A stretch of DNA of 64,000 nt from Chryseobacterium sp. KLBC 52 (GTDB lineage: Bacteria; Bacteroidota; Bacteroidia; Flavobacteriales; Weeksellaceae), in NCBI RefSeq assembly GCF_003347605.1, contig NZ_QDFZ01000002.1, positions 62,001-126,000 on the forward strand, in the 5' to 3' direction. Made by a program: the position numbers and the translations under genes. Of this stretch, positions 33,533 through 43,920 are shown piece after piece. The notes beneath the pieces were generated by a model, which worked only from the letters and a program-made list of their open reading frames with translations, did not search any database and was not told the DNA's origin. Positions within the stretch are counted from its first letter, which is position 1, and each line of letters starts with the position of its first letter.

Positions 33533-34519
33533 ATGAAAGAGAGTGCTGTAAAAAAAATTGCAGTTCTTACTTCAGGAGGTGACTCTCCGGGTATGAATGC
33601 GGCGTTAAGAGCGGTAGTAAGAACCGCCAATTACTATAATATCGAATGCTACGGAGTAAGAGAAGGCTACAACGGTCTTATCAACAATGATTTCCTGAAA
33701 ATGGGGGCTCGTTCCGTAAAAAATATAATCAACCAGGGTGGAACTATTCTAAAGTCTGCCAGATCCACTGAGTTCAGAACAAAAGAAGGCCGTCAGAAAG
33801 CTTACGATAATTGCGTAAAACTTGGAATAGACGGATTGGTATGTATTGGAGGAGATGGAACTTTTACCGGTGCCAAAATCTTTAATGAAGAATTCGGAAT
33901 CAGAGTAATCGGTATCCCGGGAACTATTGATAACGATATTTTCGGTACTGATAATACCATCGGTTACGACACTGCCTTGAATACTGCCATGGATGCTATT
34001 GACAAGATCCGTGACACGGCTACTTCCCACAACAGAGTTTTCTTTGTAGAGGTGATGGGACGTGATGCTGGTTTTATTGCTTTAAACAGTGGATTGGCAA
34101 CAGGAGCTCTGGATATTTTAATTCCTGAGAAAAAAGACAGTATTGATGAGCTTTTCACAAAATTCAGGGATGCGGAAAAAACCGGAAAGGCATCAAGTAT
34201 TGTGGTGGTTGCAGAAGGTGAAAAACTAGCCAACGTTTATGAGCTTGCAGAAAAAACCAAACAAACCTTCCCTGATTATGATATTCGTGTAGCCATTTTG
34301 GGACATATGCAGAGAGGAGGTTCTCCAAGCTGTGCAGACAGAGTTTTGGCCAGCAGACTGGGATACGGTGCTGTAACAGGGCTTATGGAAGGACAAACCA
34401 ACGTAATGGCAGGAATGCGTTCCAATGATTTGACGTATACACCAATAGAAGAAGCCATTAAAAAACATAACGAAATCAATAAAGATCTTTTACTGATTTC
34501 AGAAATTTTAGCAATCTAA
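33533..34519 (+). CDS. pfkA: ATP-dependent 6-phosphofructokinase
   Basis: Phosphorylates fructose 6-phosphate to fructose 1,6-bisphosphate, the committed step of glycolysis. From the ATG at 33533 (MKESAVKKIAVLTSGGDSPG) it has 328 aa. GGDGTFTGAKIF is the nucleotide-binding motif; PGTIDNDIFGTDNTIGYDTA contains the catalytic Asp; VEVMGRDAGFIAL and GHMQRGGSPSCADR are signature motifs. Gly before TIDND instead of Lys marks the ATP type rather than the pyrophosphate type. Co-transcribed with gapA (32-nt gap, no terminator between). Confidence 0.95.
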   Translation: MKESAVKKIAVLTSGGDSPGMNAALRAVVRTANYYNIECYGVREGYNGLINNDFLKMGARSVKNIINQGGTILKSARSTEFRTKEGRQKAYDNCVKLGIDGLVCIGGDGTFTGAKIFNEEFGIRVIGIPGTIDNDIFGTDNTIGYDTALNTAMDAIDKIRDTATSHNRVFFVEVMGRDAGFIALNSGLATGALDILIPEKKDSIDELFTKFRDAEKTGKASSIVVVAEGEKLANVYELAEKTKQTFPDYDIRVAILGHMQRGGSPSCADRVLASRLGYGAVTGLMEGQTNVMAGMRSNDLTYTPIEEAIKKHNEINKDLLLISEILAI

Positions 34520-34539
34520 TTATTTTTATAATCTAATAA

Positions 34540-35556
<1,017 letters not shown>

Positions 35557-35583
35557 TCAATAATGAGCGATAAGCAATAATAT

Positions 35584-35611
35584 AAAACCTTCCCGATGGG
35601 AAGGTTTTTTT
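35584..35611 (+). terminator. Terminator of pfkA-gapA
   Basis: A perfect 11-bp stem AAAACCTTCCC / GGGAAGGTTTT with a GAT loop (35584-35608) followed by T's. Confidence 0.9.
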
Positions 35612-35639
35612 GTTTAAATTAACTCCCAAAATTTATACC

Positions 35640-36266
35640 ATGCTCAATGAACTTATTGAAAGATATTCTCAATATTCTGATGTGGAATTAATGGAAGTAT
35701 ATTCAAATAAAGACAGATATACAAATGATGCCAAACAAGCTTTAGATATCGTCATAGAAAATAAAGGTGGAATACAATCTCTGACCGTCCGGTATGATAC
35801 AACTGTAGCGAAGGAATTGGAAAAATCAAGAATAAAGAATGATGCTACGGAATTGTATTTAAACGGGATGACAAAAAATGACATCAATCATGCTTTGAAT
35901 TCAGAAATACTAGCCTCAGATGAAATACAACAGATCATAGAAACTACTTCTACAGAAATAGAAGCAACAAAAAGGGATTTAGAAATTAAACCCAGCACCA
36001 TCATCGGGAGTATCTTAGGAGGAATTATCGGTGGAACTATTGGTGGGATATTATGGGGATTACAAATTATATATTCCGGTCGCATCTTTTATATTTTTGC
36101 TATAGGTCTGGGAATAATTTCTTACGGTTTTATAAAATTTTTCACTAAACAGAGCAGAAATAATATTGCGGTATTCATCATTACCATACTATCGGTGGTT
36201 TATGCTTTGATTTTAGGTTTTTACATATATGAATTATTTGGTTATCGTGGACCTGACAGATATTGA
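35640..36266 (+). CDS. Membrane protein of unknown function
   Basis: 208 aa from the ATG at 35640 (MLNELIERYSQYSDVELMEV). Residues 1-120 are soluble and helical, with ELYLNGMTKNDINHAL and a glutamate-rich helix. Three membrane segments follow: a Gly-rich SILGGIIGGTIGGILWGLQI, FYIFAIGLGIISYGFIKF, and AVFIITILSVVYALILGFYI. I recognise no family. The GG-x3-GG motif suggests tight helix packing. The N-terminal layout resembles small flavobacterial membrane proteins with a short helical SHOCT-like head, but this is unproven. Confidence 0.65.
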   Translation: MLNELIERYSQYSDVELMEVYSNKDRYTNDAKQALDIVIENKGGIQSLTVRYDTTVAKELEKSRIKNDATELYLNGMTKNDINHALNSEILASDEIQQIIETTSTEIEATKRDLEIKPSTIIGSILGGIIGGTIGGILWGLQIIYSGRIFYIFAIGLGIISYGFIKFFTKQSRNNIAVFIITILSVVYALILGFYIYELFGYRGPDRY

Positions 36267-36369
36267 TAAAACGTAAAAATGAGCTCCAATCATCATTAAA
36301 TTTAATTCAACCCTGATAAATCTCACCAGAATATTTCAGCATAAAACTTGTACTTTTATAGGTAAAGGA

Positions 36370-37560
36370 ATGAACATGATACAACCCCGTTTTAAAAACG
36401 CCCCCCATTTCAGAGATTTTTGGGAACATGGTAACGGAAAGCAGCTTATTGAATTTTCCGGAGCAGAGGTAAGTTTTAAAAACTTTGAAAAATTTGCTCC
36501 CTATTTTCATCATGTGGATAAAATTGGTGATGAGGTGGTACAAGATGTTTATTTCACTAAAAAATTTCATGAGGCTTCAAGAGAGATTGAACACTATATC
36601 AGAAATGGAGTTTCGGAAACTGATGATGTTCCTGAAAGTGTAAAAAAGCTTTTCAGTCAGACTCAAAAAGTTCCGGACTGGCTGGATTATAATCTGCTTA
36701 AAAGCGGTGCTGAACTATGCATGAGAAGTAACCTGGATTCTTTGATCTCGCTGAGAGATTATTGTCTGATCGGCGGTTATGATTATGCTTACCTCAACAA
36801 ACCGCTTATTGTCACAGAAGCCCTGAAAAAAGGAGCGGTAAAACGTCTTTCTGAAACATTGGATTTTTGGGTAAATGCTACCCGATACAACGCATTGGAA
36901 ATTCATGCAAAAGGATATGAATTTGCCATAAAAACCCGTTTGATCCACTCCTATGCAAGACTTTCCATTAAAAAACATTATAAAGACTGGGATACCGAAA
37001 ACTGGGGAGAACCCATCAATTCATGGGATATGATGGCAACGTATATTGGGTTCAGTCTGGTATTCCTTCATAGTCTTCAGAAATTGGGAAATCGTTTTTC
37101 TGTTGAAGAGGAACAGGGAATTTTTCATCTCTGGAAATATGTAGGGTATCTTCTGGGAATTCCGGAACAGCTTCTTCCTGATGATAAAAAACATGCAACG
37201 GAATATTTTTATTTATGGACTTCTGTTCAGCCCCCTTCGGATAAAGATTCTGTTCTGCTGGCTCACTCTCTTCTGGATGAATCACTGGAAAATCCTATTT
37301 TAAAATATGAATTTCAAAGAAAGAATTTAAAATATCTGCACGTCTGCTGTACCTGGTTTTTGTTGGATGACGAAGTATGTAAAAGATTACAAATTCCGGA
37401 AGTTCCTTTCAGAAATCTGTTTCCAAAATCGAAAATACTTTTCAATAAAATTTATGATCAACTGGTCAGTCGTGAAAAGAGAATACAAAGAGGAAATAAG
37501 GATCAGCTGAAAGTACTGGAAGATTATCTTGCCATCACTAAAAACTCAAATTTTCATTAA
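36370..37560 (+). CDS. MpaB/Lcp-type oxygenase (DUF2236 family)
   Basis: 396-aa cytoplasmic protein. DUF2236 proteins include latex-clearing protein (Lcp) and the mycophenolic-acid enzyme MpaB, which use a b-type heme. Visible family features: YFTKKFHEASREIEHYI, RLSETLDFWVNATRYNALEI, then KTRLIHSYARLSIKKH, whose R-x2-H-x3-R pattern holds the heme-ligand His, and INSWDMMATYIGFSLVFLHS. The substrate is unknown. An occurrence of the DnaA-box 9-mer in this gene (36511-36519) is coding sequence and not thought to be functional. Confidence 0.85.
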   Translation: MNMIQPRFKNAPHFRDFWEHGNGKQLIEFSGAEVSFKNFEKFAPYFHHVDKIGDEVVQDVYFTKKFHEASREIEHYIRNGVSETDDVPESVKKLFSQTQKVPDWLDYNLLKSGAELCMRSNLDSLISLRDYCLIGGYDYAYLNKPLIVTEALKKGAVKRLSETLDFWVNATRYNALEIHAKGYEFAIKTRLIHSYARLSIKKHYKDWDTENWGEPINSWDMMATYIGFSLVFLHSLQKLGNRFSVEEEQGIFHLWKYVGYLLGIPEQLLPDDKKHATEYFYLWTSVQPPSDKDSVLLAHSLLDESLENPILKYEFQRKNLKYLHVCCTWFLLDDEVCKRLQIPEVPFRNLFPKSKILFNKIYDQLVSREKRIQRGNKDQLKVLEDYLAITKNSNFH

Positions 37561-37574
37561 AAGTAATTGTTGGA

Positions 37575-37822
37575 GATCGCCAAGGCGCAAAGATTTCAAG
37601 ACATTGCAAAAGTTTTTTAGGACGCAAGAAAATCGAAGATTTTCAGCATGGGAATTATATAATTTCAGGTAAAATTCTTGCAATCAACCAAACGATACAG
37701 TTTTCCATTAACATCTGCGTTATCTGCAAAATCAGCGTGAGGTAAAAAACATATACACTACTCAATTTTATTGGAGATAAAATCTTTGCGCCTTAAAGCA
37801 AAAGAATTGCGCCTTTGCGATT
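37575..37822. repeat. Composite intergenic repeat upstream of recA
   Basis: Modules of the dispersed repeat family occur here in mixed order: GCCAAGGCGCAAAGATTT (37580-37597), GACGCAAGAAAATCGAAGAT (37621-37640), ACATCTGCGTTATCTGCAAA (37711-37730, the reverse-complement core), GAGATAAAATCTTTGCGCC (37774-37792) and AATTGCGCCTTTGCGATTT (37805-37823). The ends are inverted relative to each other. No coding capacity in this 465-bp gap. Confidence 0.65.
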
Positions 37823-37998
37823 TCAAACAAAAAAACAACTCATCTTAATAAAGTAAAAAAACATTTAAAAACACTTTAGATACCACATTCCGCATGTGCT
37901 TCGTAATGAATGAGATCAGCTGTAAAATTTTATCATTTTTTAACTTTAAAAATAGCTTTCAGAGACAAATAATATTAGCTTTTGATCTATAAATTATG

Positions 37999-38006
37999 TA
38001 TTTTTG
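37999..38006 (+). promoter_or_regulatory. -7 promoter box of recA
   Basis: TATTTTTG matches TAnnTTTG and ends 19 nt before the recA ATG. No LexA-like palindrome was seen close to it. Confidence 0.5.
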
Positions 38007-38025
38007 AGAAATTATTTTAATAGAG

Positions 38026-39027
38026 ATGAGTAACATTGATGATAAGAAAAAAGCACTCGCTTTAGTGCTTGACAAGCTAGATAAAACATATGGAAAGGGA
38101 ACGGTAATGACTTTAGGTGACGAATCTATAGACAATACTATTGAGGTAATTCCTTCCGGTTCTTTAGGGTTAGATATTGCTTTAGGAATAGGCGGATATC
38201 CAAAAGGAAGAATCATTGAAATATATGGGCCTGAATCTTCAGGTAAAACAACATTAACCCTTCACGCTATTGCTGAAGCTCAAAAAGCAGGTGGTATTGC
38301 AGCATTCATTGATGCAGAGCACGCTTTCGACAGAACGTATGCTGCGAAATTAGGAATTGATCTTGAAAACCTGATCATTTCTCAACCGGACAATGGTGAA
38401 CAAGCGTTGGAAATTGCAGATAACTTAATCCGTTCAGGAGCTATTGATATCGTTGTTATTGACTCTGTAGCCGCTCTTACCCCAAAAGCAGAAATCGAAG
38501 GTGAAATGGGAGATTCCAAAATGGGTCTTCATGCAAGATTAATGTCTCAGGCATTAAGAAAGCTTACCGCTACTATTTCAAGAACAAAATGTACCGTGAT
38601 TTTCATCAACCAGTTGAGAGAAAAGATCGGTGTTATGTTCGGAAACCCTGAAACCACTACCGGAGGTAATGCTCTTAAGTTCTACGCATCTGTAAGAATT
38701 GATATCAGAAAAGCAAGTGCGCCAATCAAGCAAGGTGACGAAGCTATCGGTAGCCGTGTGAAAGTGAAGATTGTGAAAAACAAAGTAGCACCTCCTTTCA
38801 AACAGGCAGAATTTGATATCATGTATGGAGAAGGAGTTTCTAAAGTAGGAGAAATTCTTGATACTGCTGTAGATATGGGAATTGTAAAGAAAAGTGGTTC
38901 TTGGTTCAGCTACGAAGAGACTAAATTGGGTCAGGGACGTGATGCTGTAAAAGATGTTTTAAGAGATAACCCGGATCTTGCTGAAGAATTGGAAGGTAAG
39001 ATCAAAGAAGAAATGAAAAACAAATAA
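38026..39027 (+). CDS. recA: Recombinase RecA
   Basis: ATP-dependent strand-exchange protein that repairs breaks and stalled forks. 333 aa, slightly shorter than E. coli RecA (353) because the acidic C-terminal tail is short. Walker [14 protein letters not shown], Walker B region [20 protein letters not shown], loop L1 [21 protein letters not shown]2 region [20 protein letters not shown] are all visible. Starts with [20 protein letters not shown]. Preceded by a repeat-rich gap and followed by a terminator. Confidence 0.98.
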   Translation: MSNIDDKKKALALVLDKLDKTYGKGTVMTLGDESIDNTIEVIPSGSLGLDIALGIGGYPKGRIIEIYGPESSGKTTLTLHAIAEAQKAGGIAAFIDAEHAFDRTYAAKLGIDLENLIISQPDNGEQALEIADNLIRSGAIDIVVIDSVAALTPKAEIEGEMGDSKMGLHARLMSQALRKLTATISRTKCTVIFINQLREKIGVMFGNPETTTGGNALKFYASVRIDIRKASAPIKQGDEAIGSRVKVKIVKNKVAPPFKQAEFDIMYGEGVSKVGEILDTAVDMGIVKKSGSWFSYEETKLGQGRDAVKDVLRDNPDLAEELEGKIKEEMKNK

Positions 39028-39045
39028 TTTTTCAGAACAATATTG

Positions 39046-39073
39046 AAAAGGCAGTCTTCGGATTGCCTTTTTT
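39046..39073 (+). terminator. recA terminator with UUCG tetraloop
   Basis: AAAAGGCAGTC (39046-39056), TTCG loop, then GATTGCCTTTT (39061-39071) with one G-U pair; a C(UUCG)G loop gives very high stability. T's follow. Confidence 0.88.
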
Positions 39074-39082
39074 GTTGTCATT

Positions 39083-39199
39083 TTTTTTAACGCAAAGTTT
39101 TATTTATAGGCGGTACAATTTTGAGGGGCCAAAAGATGGAATCAATAAATTGATTCTTACTAAGCAAACGCATCATTTATCACAAAGCTTCATCAACGA
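39083..39199 (+). repeat. Second dispersed repeat family, copy A
   Basis: A ~117-bp stretch shares long similarity with the reverse complement of 46924-47039. Shared words include TTGATTCTTA, AAGCAAACGCATCATTTA and CACAAAGCTTCATCA, in the same order and nearly the same spacing. No open frame. Likely a non-coding mobile or structural repeat. Confidence 0.75.
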
Positions 39200-39206
39200 T
39201 GCGTTT

Positions 39207-39233
39207 AAATAAATAAATAAATAAATAAATAAA
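39207..39233 (+). repeat. AAAT tetranucleotide microsatellite
   Basis: Six and three-quarter tandem AAAT units at the edge of repeat copy A. It is intergenic and outside any promoter that I can see, so length change is unlikely to switch a gene. Confidence 0.9.
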
Positions 39234-39245
39234 GGATCAGAAAAT

Positions 39246-39278
39246 AAAAAAGAGGTCATTCCGTAGAACAACCTCTTT
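39246..39278 (-). terminator. Terminator of the 477-aa gene
   Basis: AAAGAGGT (39249-39256) pairs with ACCTCTTT (39271-39278) around a 14-nt loop; on the minus strand the stem is followed by a run of T's. Confidence 0.65.
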
Positions 39279-39299
39279 GAGATTTTATATTTAAAAAAA

Positions 39300-40733
39300 T
39301 TATTCAGCAATTTTACCTTGCAATTGAAGTGCTCCGGTCACTTTCATTCCTTTTGTTGGAGTTTCAAATCTCATATTCTCCTTGTTAACAAAAGCATCAA
39401 TGGTAAAGAAATCTTCACGCTCTTCATTCGTGATCAATTTCAGTTTCAGAATATACCCTTTAACACTTCCGTCTTCAAGCAATTCTGTTTCTTTAAAGTC
39501 TACTACCTGACCAATAAAATCGAAACATGCATAATTAGGCAAGTCCTGACTTGGTGCATAGGTAGTGAAATCGTCACTCATTTTGGTTCCATCCGGTACA
39601 TCAGTATTGGTGTGAACATCAAGGATGAAAACAATTCCGCTGATATTTACTTTCAGATGAGGCTGAGTCATGTAGGTGTTTCTGTTTTCAGCATAATCTG
39701 TTGCAAAAAACCAAACCCCAAAAGTATCTCTGGCAGGTCCTGCTACAATTGCCTGTAAATTCAATGCATTTTCCCATTCTCTGATTGATCTTGTTTCAAA
39801 ATCCAATGTATAATCCGTTGTTACTTCCGGAACGATCATACTTAATTCCGGTGTTACAATAGTTTTAAACCTTACCCCATCAAATTCTGTTTTGCTCTTA
39901 ATATCCATTGATGGATCAGAAGACTCTGTCTGTGTAAGAATAGCATTCAGATACTGACCGTAATCTTTAGTTTGAAAATTCTGATGACCAAAAATCCCAC
40001 TCCATGTATTCATAAGATTATGAACATTGGACTTTCTGATGATAATTCCTGCTTCATTGGTTGTTTCAGGCGCTGCAATTCCCTCCGTATTCTGGAAATA
40101 ATTTTGTCCCTCAATCAACTGATGGTTCATGATCGCATTATTTTCTTCATGAGAAAACTCTGCAAAACCTTTATAAGTAATATTTTGGTTTTCGAAAACA
40201 TAAGGCAATCCTGTTTTCTTCTTTTCATCACCGGCAAAGTGATAAGCAAGTGAAATTCCCTTAAATTCTCCTTCCTGAATAGCCGGAGTATGATTACCGT
40301 TATGATCAAACTGAGAATGATACAGGATCACATAAGATTTAATCTTTCCTTCCTGAAGTTCACTTTCGAACTTTTCTTCCATTTGTGCAATCGCCTGTTG
40401 TGGAGAAAGTGCATAAGCATCTTCAGTAACCATATAGGCAAAACCTTCTACATCCCCGTTTTCTTTTTCAAAAGCAGAAAGAGGCGTATATTCTCCTCTT
40501 AGCTGAAGGGCTATAGAATACACGATATAATCATTATAAATCCTGATTTTTTCATATTCTTCATTTACTTTCGGCTCTTCTACCGGCTGCGAAGGAATTT
40601 CCGGTATTGTTTCCACAACTTCTTCCACCACTTCCTCTACTATTTTTTCCTCTGGCATTTCCATTTCCTGAACCGGAGTACTCACATTTTCCTGACTGTT
40701 ATTTTTCTTCTTAAAAAAATCAAAGATTCCCAT
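39300..40733 (-). CDS. Cytoplasmic protein of unknown function
   Basis: 477 aa, no signal peptide or membrane segment. Residues 1-65 are a low-complexity acidic linker (MGIFDFFKKKNNSQ, then repeats of EEVVEE and PEIPSQPVEE), after a short basic amphipathic start. The rest is a compact-looking globular protein rich in aromatic residues, with motifs such as YVILYHSQFDHNGNHTPAIQ, GAARDTFGVWFFATDY-like sequence (GPARDTFGVWFFATDYAENR) and LQLQGKI at the end. I do not recognise a family. A start near FDFFKKK and an acidic tether is seen in proteins that attach to membranes or scaffolds. Transcribed alone. Confidence 0.7.
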   Translation of the reverse strand: MGIFDFFKKKNNSQENVSTPVQEMEMPEEKIVEEVVEEVVETIPEIPSQPVEEPKVNEEYEKIRIYNDYIVYSIALQLRGEYTPLSAFEKENGDVEGFAYMVTEDAYALSPQQAIAQMEEKFESELQEGKIKSYVILYHSQFDHNGNHTPAIQEGEFKGISLAYHFAGDEKKKTGLPYVFENQNITYKGFAEFSHEENNAIMNHQLIEGQNYFQNTEGIAAPETTNEAGIIIRKSNVHNLMNTWSGIFGHQNFQTKDYGQYLNAILTQTESSDPSMDIKSKTEFDGVRFKTIVTPELSMIVPEVTTDYTLDFETRSIREWENALNLQAIVAGPARDTFGVWFFATDYAENRNTYMTQPHLKVNISGIVFILDVHTNTDVPDGTKMSDDFTTYAPSQDLPNYACFDFIGQVVDFKETELLEDGSVKGYILKLKLITNEEREDFFTIDAFVNKENMRFETPTKGMKVTGALQLQGKIAE

Positions 40734-40791
40734 ACTGTTATTTATAATTGGCGGTAAATATAATAAAAGTGCTCAACAGACCCATCATAAA

Positions 40792-40825
40792 AAAAATGCC
40801 ATTGTGTCAGTTTCTTCTTCATTGT
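40792..40825 (+). repeat. 34-nt direct repeat, copy 1
   Basis: Begins AAAAATGCCATT and ends TTCATTGT; 29 of 34 positions match the copy at 43845-43878. The two copies bracket the S9 peptidase gene in the same orientation. Confidence 0.75.
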
Positions 40826-40836
40826 TTTTATAATAA

Positions 40837-40873
40837 AAAATTCCGGCGGAGCCTTTGGCTCCGCCGGAATTTT
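40837..40873 (-). terminator. Very strong terminator of the S9 peptidase gene
   Basis: A perfect 17-bp stem AAAATTCCGGCGGAGCC / GGCTCCGCCGGAATTTT with a TTT loop begins 2 nt after the stop codon. Confidence 0.92.
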
Positions 40874-40874
40874 A

Positions 40875-43769
40875 TTAATTAGGTTTATCATCTGTCAGTT
40901 CAAATCCCCAATCTTTTCCTTTTTGGGTTGCCGGGATTCCTTTTGTCATCCAGACCGGAGCTTTTGCCCCTTTAAGATAATAATCAAAAAACTGCTGTTC
41001 GCGGATTTGAATATCTTTTCTATTCTGGCGTTTCATAAGGTTATGATCATCACCATTATAATTCAGAAGCCATACTGGTTTTCCGAGACGGCGTAATGCG
41101 GTAAACATTTCAATTCCCTGATACCAGGGCACTGCTCCATCTTTATCATTACTCATAATAACTACCGGAGTTTGTACTTTATCAATGGTAAAAAGCGGTG
41201 AGTTCTTAATATAAAGCTCAGGAGCTTCCCATAAATTCTTTCCTAGTCTGCTCTGCGATTTTTCATACTGGAATTGCCTGTTCATTCCTGAGGTCCATCG
41301 GATTCCTCCATAGGCAGAAGTCATGTTGACAACAGGAGCACCACTCCATGCAGCCGCATACATATTGGTATGAGCAATAAGATAGGCTACCTGATAACCT
41401 CCCCAGCTTTGTCCCTGGATTCCTATTTTAGTACCATCTACCCAGGAATTTTGCTTTAGTTTTTCAACTCCGGAATTAATGTATTCCATGGCAGATTCTC
41501 CCGGGAAACCATCTGTGTAAGAAATATCAGGTGTGAAAACCAGATATCCGTTGCTCACAAAATAAGAAATATTTAATCTTGAAGGCGTAGGAGCCGGCGC
41601 AACATAACGATTTAAATTATCCGAAAGCTTTTCGTAGAAATAAACAATCATCGGATATTTTTTATTTGGATTGAAATCTTCCGGTTTGTATAAAACTCCT
41701 GTGGAAGTATTTCCTTTGGGTGTTGTCCAGTTTACCAATTCATCTGTTCCCCAGTTATATTGATTTTGCTGAGGATTGGTATTGCTCAGTTTTTGTTGTT
41801 CTGAGAAATCTGATGTTGCAAAAATATTGGGAGAATCTGTATACGATTCTTTTACCAAAATATATTCCTCAGCATTTTTTGCTTTTTGAAGAGTTCTGTA
41901 TCCCCAGACATTTTCCATCTGAATTTTTACAGGATCAGAATTCTTCTGAATGGATGTTTTAAAAATACCATTCGCCTTTGTTGTATTATCAAACGCAGAT
42001 AAATAAATAGTCGATTTTCGGCTTAAGCTTTTAATATCTTTATCCAAATCGTAAGTATCGAATGTGATTTTATGCTTACGTCCAAATCCATTGGTAATAT
42101 TCCTCGGCTTTTTTGAACCGTCCAGGAAAAACTCCCAAAGATCATAACGGTCTCTGATAATCACAGATTCATCATTATCTGTCCAGGATGCTATCCCGTA
42201 AGAATTTGGGAAATCCGGCATATCAAATTCCTCATCAACGAAGGAAACAGGTAAGTCTGTATTTAATGGAAGGGTTTGTTTTGTTTTCACATTATAACTC
42301 AGCCACTGCCCCTTTTCTCTGTCAAAGATGACAACAAATTTTCCTTGCGGGGATATAGCTGCTGCTCCATTCAGATTTTTAATAATTGCTGTTCTGTCTC
42401 CCGTTTTATTGTCGATCAGAAAATAGGTTTTCTTTGTCGCGCCTTCCCATTGTGAAGAAATACGGTTGTTGATACTGGTAATTCCCAATGCAAATTCTGC
42501 ATTTCCTTCATTCACTAATCGTAAAGTATCTAAGTCCTCTCCATCAATATTTCTGAAGAAATCTGGTTTTTCTGTTTGCATTACCGCAGCGTAAGATTTC
42601 TTCAGGTCATTTTTCAGTTCTTTTAATTGTACGGTCTGCAAATAGTCATCTTTATAATTCCAGACATCTACTACAGCGTGGTCATTCGCAATCATTGCTG
42701 TATCTTTTGCCACAGGCTTTGGAGCAACACCAAAATACAGCTGTTTTCCATTTTTACTGAACAGAGGTAATCTATTTTCAGAAATCACCCAATTCTTTTT
42801 CATCTGAGGATTCTCATTGGTGACAATTTCTTTTTTATTTCCTTTAAAATTAAAGTAATACAACTGATATAATTTCACCAGATCATTCTGTGCAGAAAAA
42901 GTACCTACATAGGCCAATTGGTTTCCATCTTCATCAAAAGATAACTGGGAAAAATCACCTTCCATTTCAGAAATTTTATTCACAGTTCCCTTTGGCAGAT
43001 CAACTACCTGCACGGTTTGCAATGCATATTTATTAGGCTTTGATTTGTCAGTATCTTTTTTATCTGCAGATTTTTCATCTGTTGATTCTTTTCCTTCCTT
43101 TTTATCCTTTTTTTCGTCTGGCTTCTTAGTTACAAAAACAAGCTGTTTTCCATTTTTACTGAACTCGTAGCGTATCACATTATCATAGGTTGTACTTTTC
43201 CCGTCCAATAGATTTCGCACTACCAGTTGTAATGGTTTTACATTTTTGTCTTCTTCTTTATTTTCATCTCCATCATCTTTATCAGAAGATTCATCCGAAG
43301 ATTTATCTTTTGTATTTTCCAGAAGATAAGCAACATATGAACCTGCCTTTTCAGGAATTTTAAACGATTTTACATTAGGAATTTTCTCTGTTTTATCATT
43401 GACAAAATCAACAATAGCAAGGCTGTCTTTTGTTAACTTATTTTTTTTCAGTTTTTTATCTTTTACCGCCTTAATATCTTTATACTGAGGACGGATTTGA
43501 AAAATAGCAAACCTGGAATCATTCGTAAAATCTACTTTTGTTGCTCTTTCAAACTTTTTTGTTGTTTTATTTTTAACAGAAAATAAAGAAAGGTTAGAAT
43601 TTCCTTCCTGAGCATCCACAGAATAGGCAACCCATTTTCCATCATTGGAGATTTTTCTCCCGCCAATATTTTCCCAACTGTCATAAACAGAATGGTCTAA
43701 AGGCTTCTTCTGTGCATACACGAAACAGGTCATGATGAGCAGAATAAAAACTGTACATTTCAACTTCAT
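40875..43769 (-). CDS. Exported S9 family (prolyl oligopeptidase-type) peptidase
   Basis: 964 aa with a signal peptide (to VYAQ, residue 19), an N-terminal beta-propeller region (about 25-690) and a C-terminal alpha/beta hydrolase (about 700-964). The catalytic triad is Ser788 in GIQGQSWGGYQ, Asp877 in MSNDKDGAVPW and His909 in YNGDDHNLM. Two highly charged low-complexity inserts lie in the propeller (about 155-185: SSDESSDKDDGDENKEED; and about 220-255: DEKKDKKEGKESTDEK). It likely digests peptides in the periplasm or outside. Single-gene transcript with a strong terminator. Confidence 0.92.
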   Translation of the reverse strand: MKLKCTVFILLIMTCFVYAQKKPLDHSVYDSWENIGGRKISNDGKWVAYSVDAQEGNSNLSLFSVKNKTTKKFERATKVDFTNDSRFAIFQIRPQYKDIKAVKDKKLKKNKLTKDSLAIVDFVNDKTEKIPNVKSFKIPEKAGSYVAYLLENTKDKSSDESSDKDDGDENKEEDKNVKPLQLVVRNLLDGKSTTYDNVIRYEFSKNGKQLVFVTKKPDEKKDKKEGKESTDEKSADKKDTDKSKPNKYALQTVQVVDLPKGTVNKISEMEGDFSQLSFDEDGNQLAYVGTFSAQNDLVKLYQLYYFNFKGNKKEIVTNENPQMKKNWVISENRLPLFSKNGKQLYFGVAPKPVAKDTAMIANDHAVVDVWNYKDDYLQTVQLKELKNDLKKSYAAVMQTEKPDFFRNIDGEDLDTLRLVNEGNAEFALGITSINNRISSQWEGATKKTYFLIDNKTGDRTAIIKNLNGAAAISPQGKFVVIFDREKGQWLSYNVKTKQTLPLNTDLPVSFVDEEFDMPDFPNSYGIASWTDNDESVIIRDRYDLWEFFLDGSKKPRNITNGFGRKHKITFDTYDLDKDIKSLSRKSTIYLSAFDNTTKANGIFKTSIQKNSDPVKIQMENVWGYRTLQKAKNAEEYILVKESYTDSPNIFATSDFSEQQKLSNTNPQQNQYNWGTDELVNWTTPKGNTSTGVLYKPEDFNPNKKYPMIVYFYEKLSDNLNRYVAPAPTPSRLNISYFVSNGYLVFTPDISYTDGFPGESAMEYINSGVEKLKQNSWVDGTKIGIQGQSWGGYQVAYLIAHTNMYAAAWSGAPVVNMTSAYGGIRWTSGMNRQFQYEKSQSRLGKNLWEAPELYIKNSPLFTIDKVQTPVVIMSNDKDGAVPWYQGIEMFTALRRLGKPVWLLNYNGDDHNLMKRQNRKDIQIREQQFFDYYLKGAKAPVWMTKGIPATQKGKDWGFELTDDKPN

Positions 43770-43844
43770 TTTTAAAATATTTTAAGAATTAAAAGTAAGG
43801 TATTTCTTTGACAAATTCACATAACATAATTGCTTTCGGCTTGA

Positions 43845-43878
43845 AAAAATGCCATTCTGTCACTTTCTGCTGCATGGT
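43845..43878 (+). repeat. 34-nt direct repeat, copy 2, in the htpG upstream region
   Basis: AAAAATGCCATTCTGTCACT ... ending TGCATGGT; 29 of 34 match copy 1 at 40792-40825. It lies 43 nt upstream of the htpG start, so it may include promoter or heat-shock control sequence. A GG-N10-GA pattern at its 3' end (43876-43889) is close to but not a full sigma-54 promoter. Confidence 0.65.
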
Positions 43879-43920
43879 ATTTTTTTTGAGAAAGATTTTA
43901 AAATTAAAAATCTAAATATG

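Noticed and set aside
39207..39233. Phase-variable switch from the AAAT microsatellite
   Set aside because: Not in a coding region or promoter; lies between terminators.
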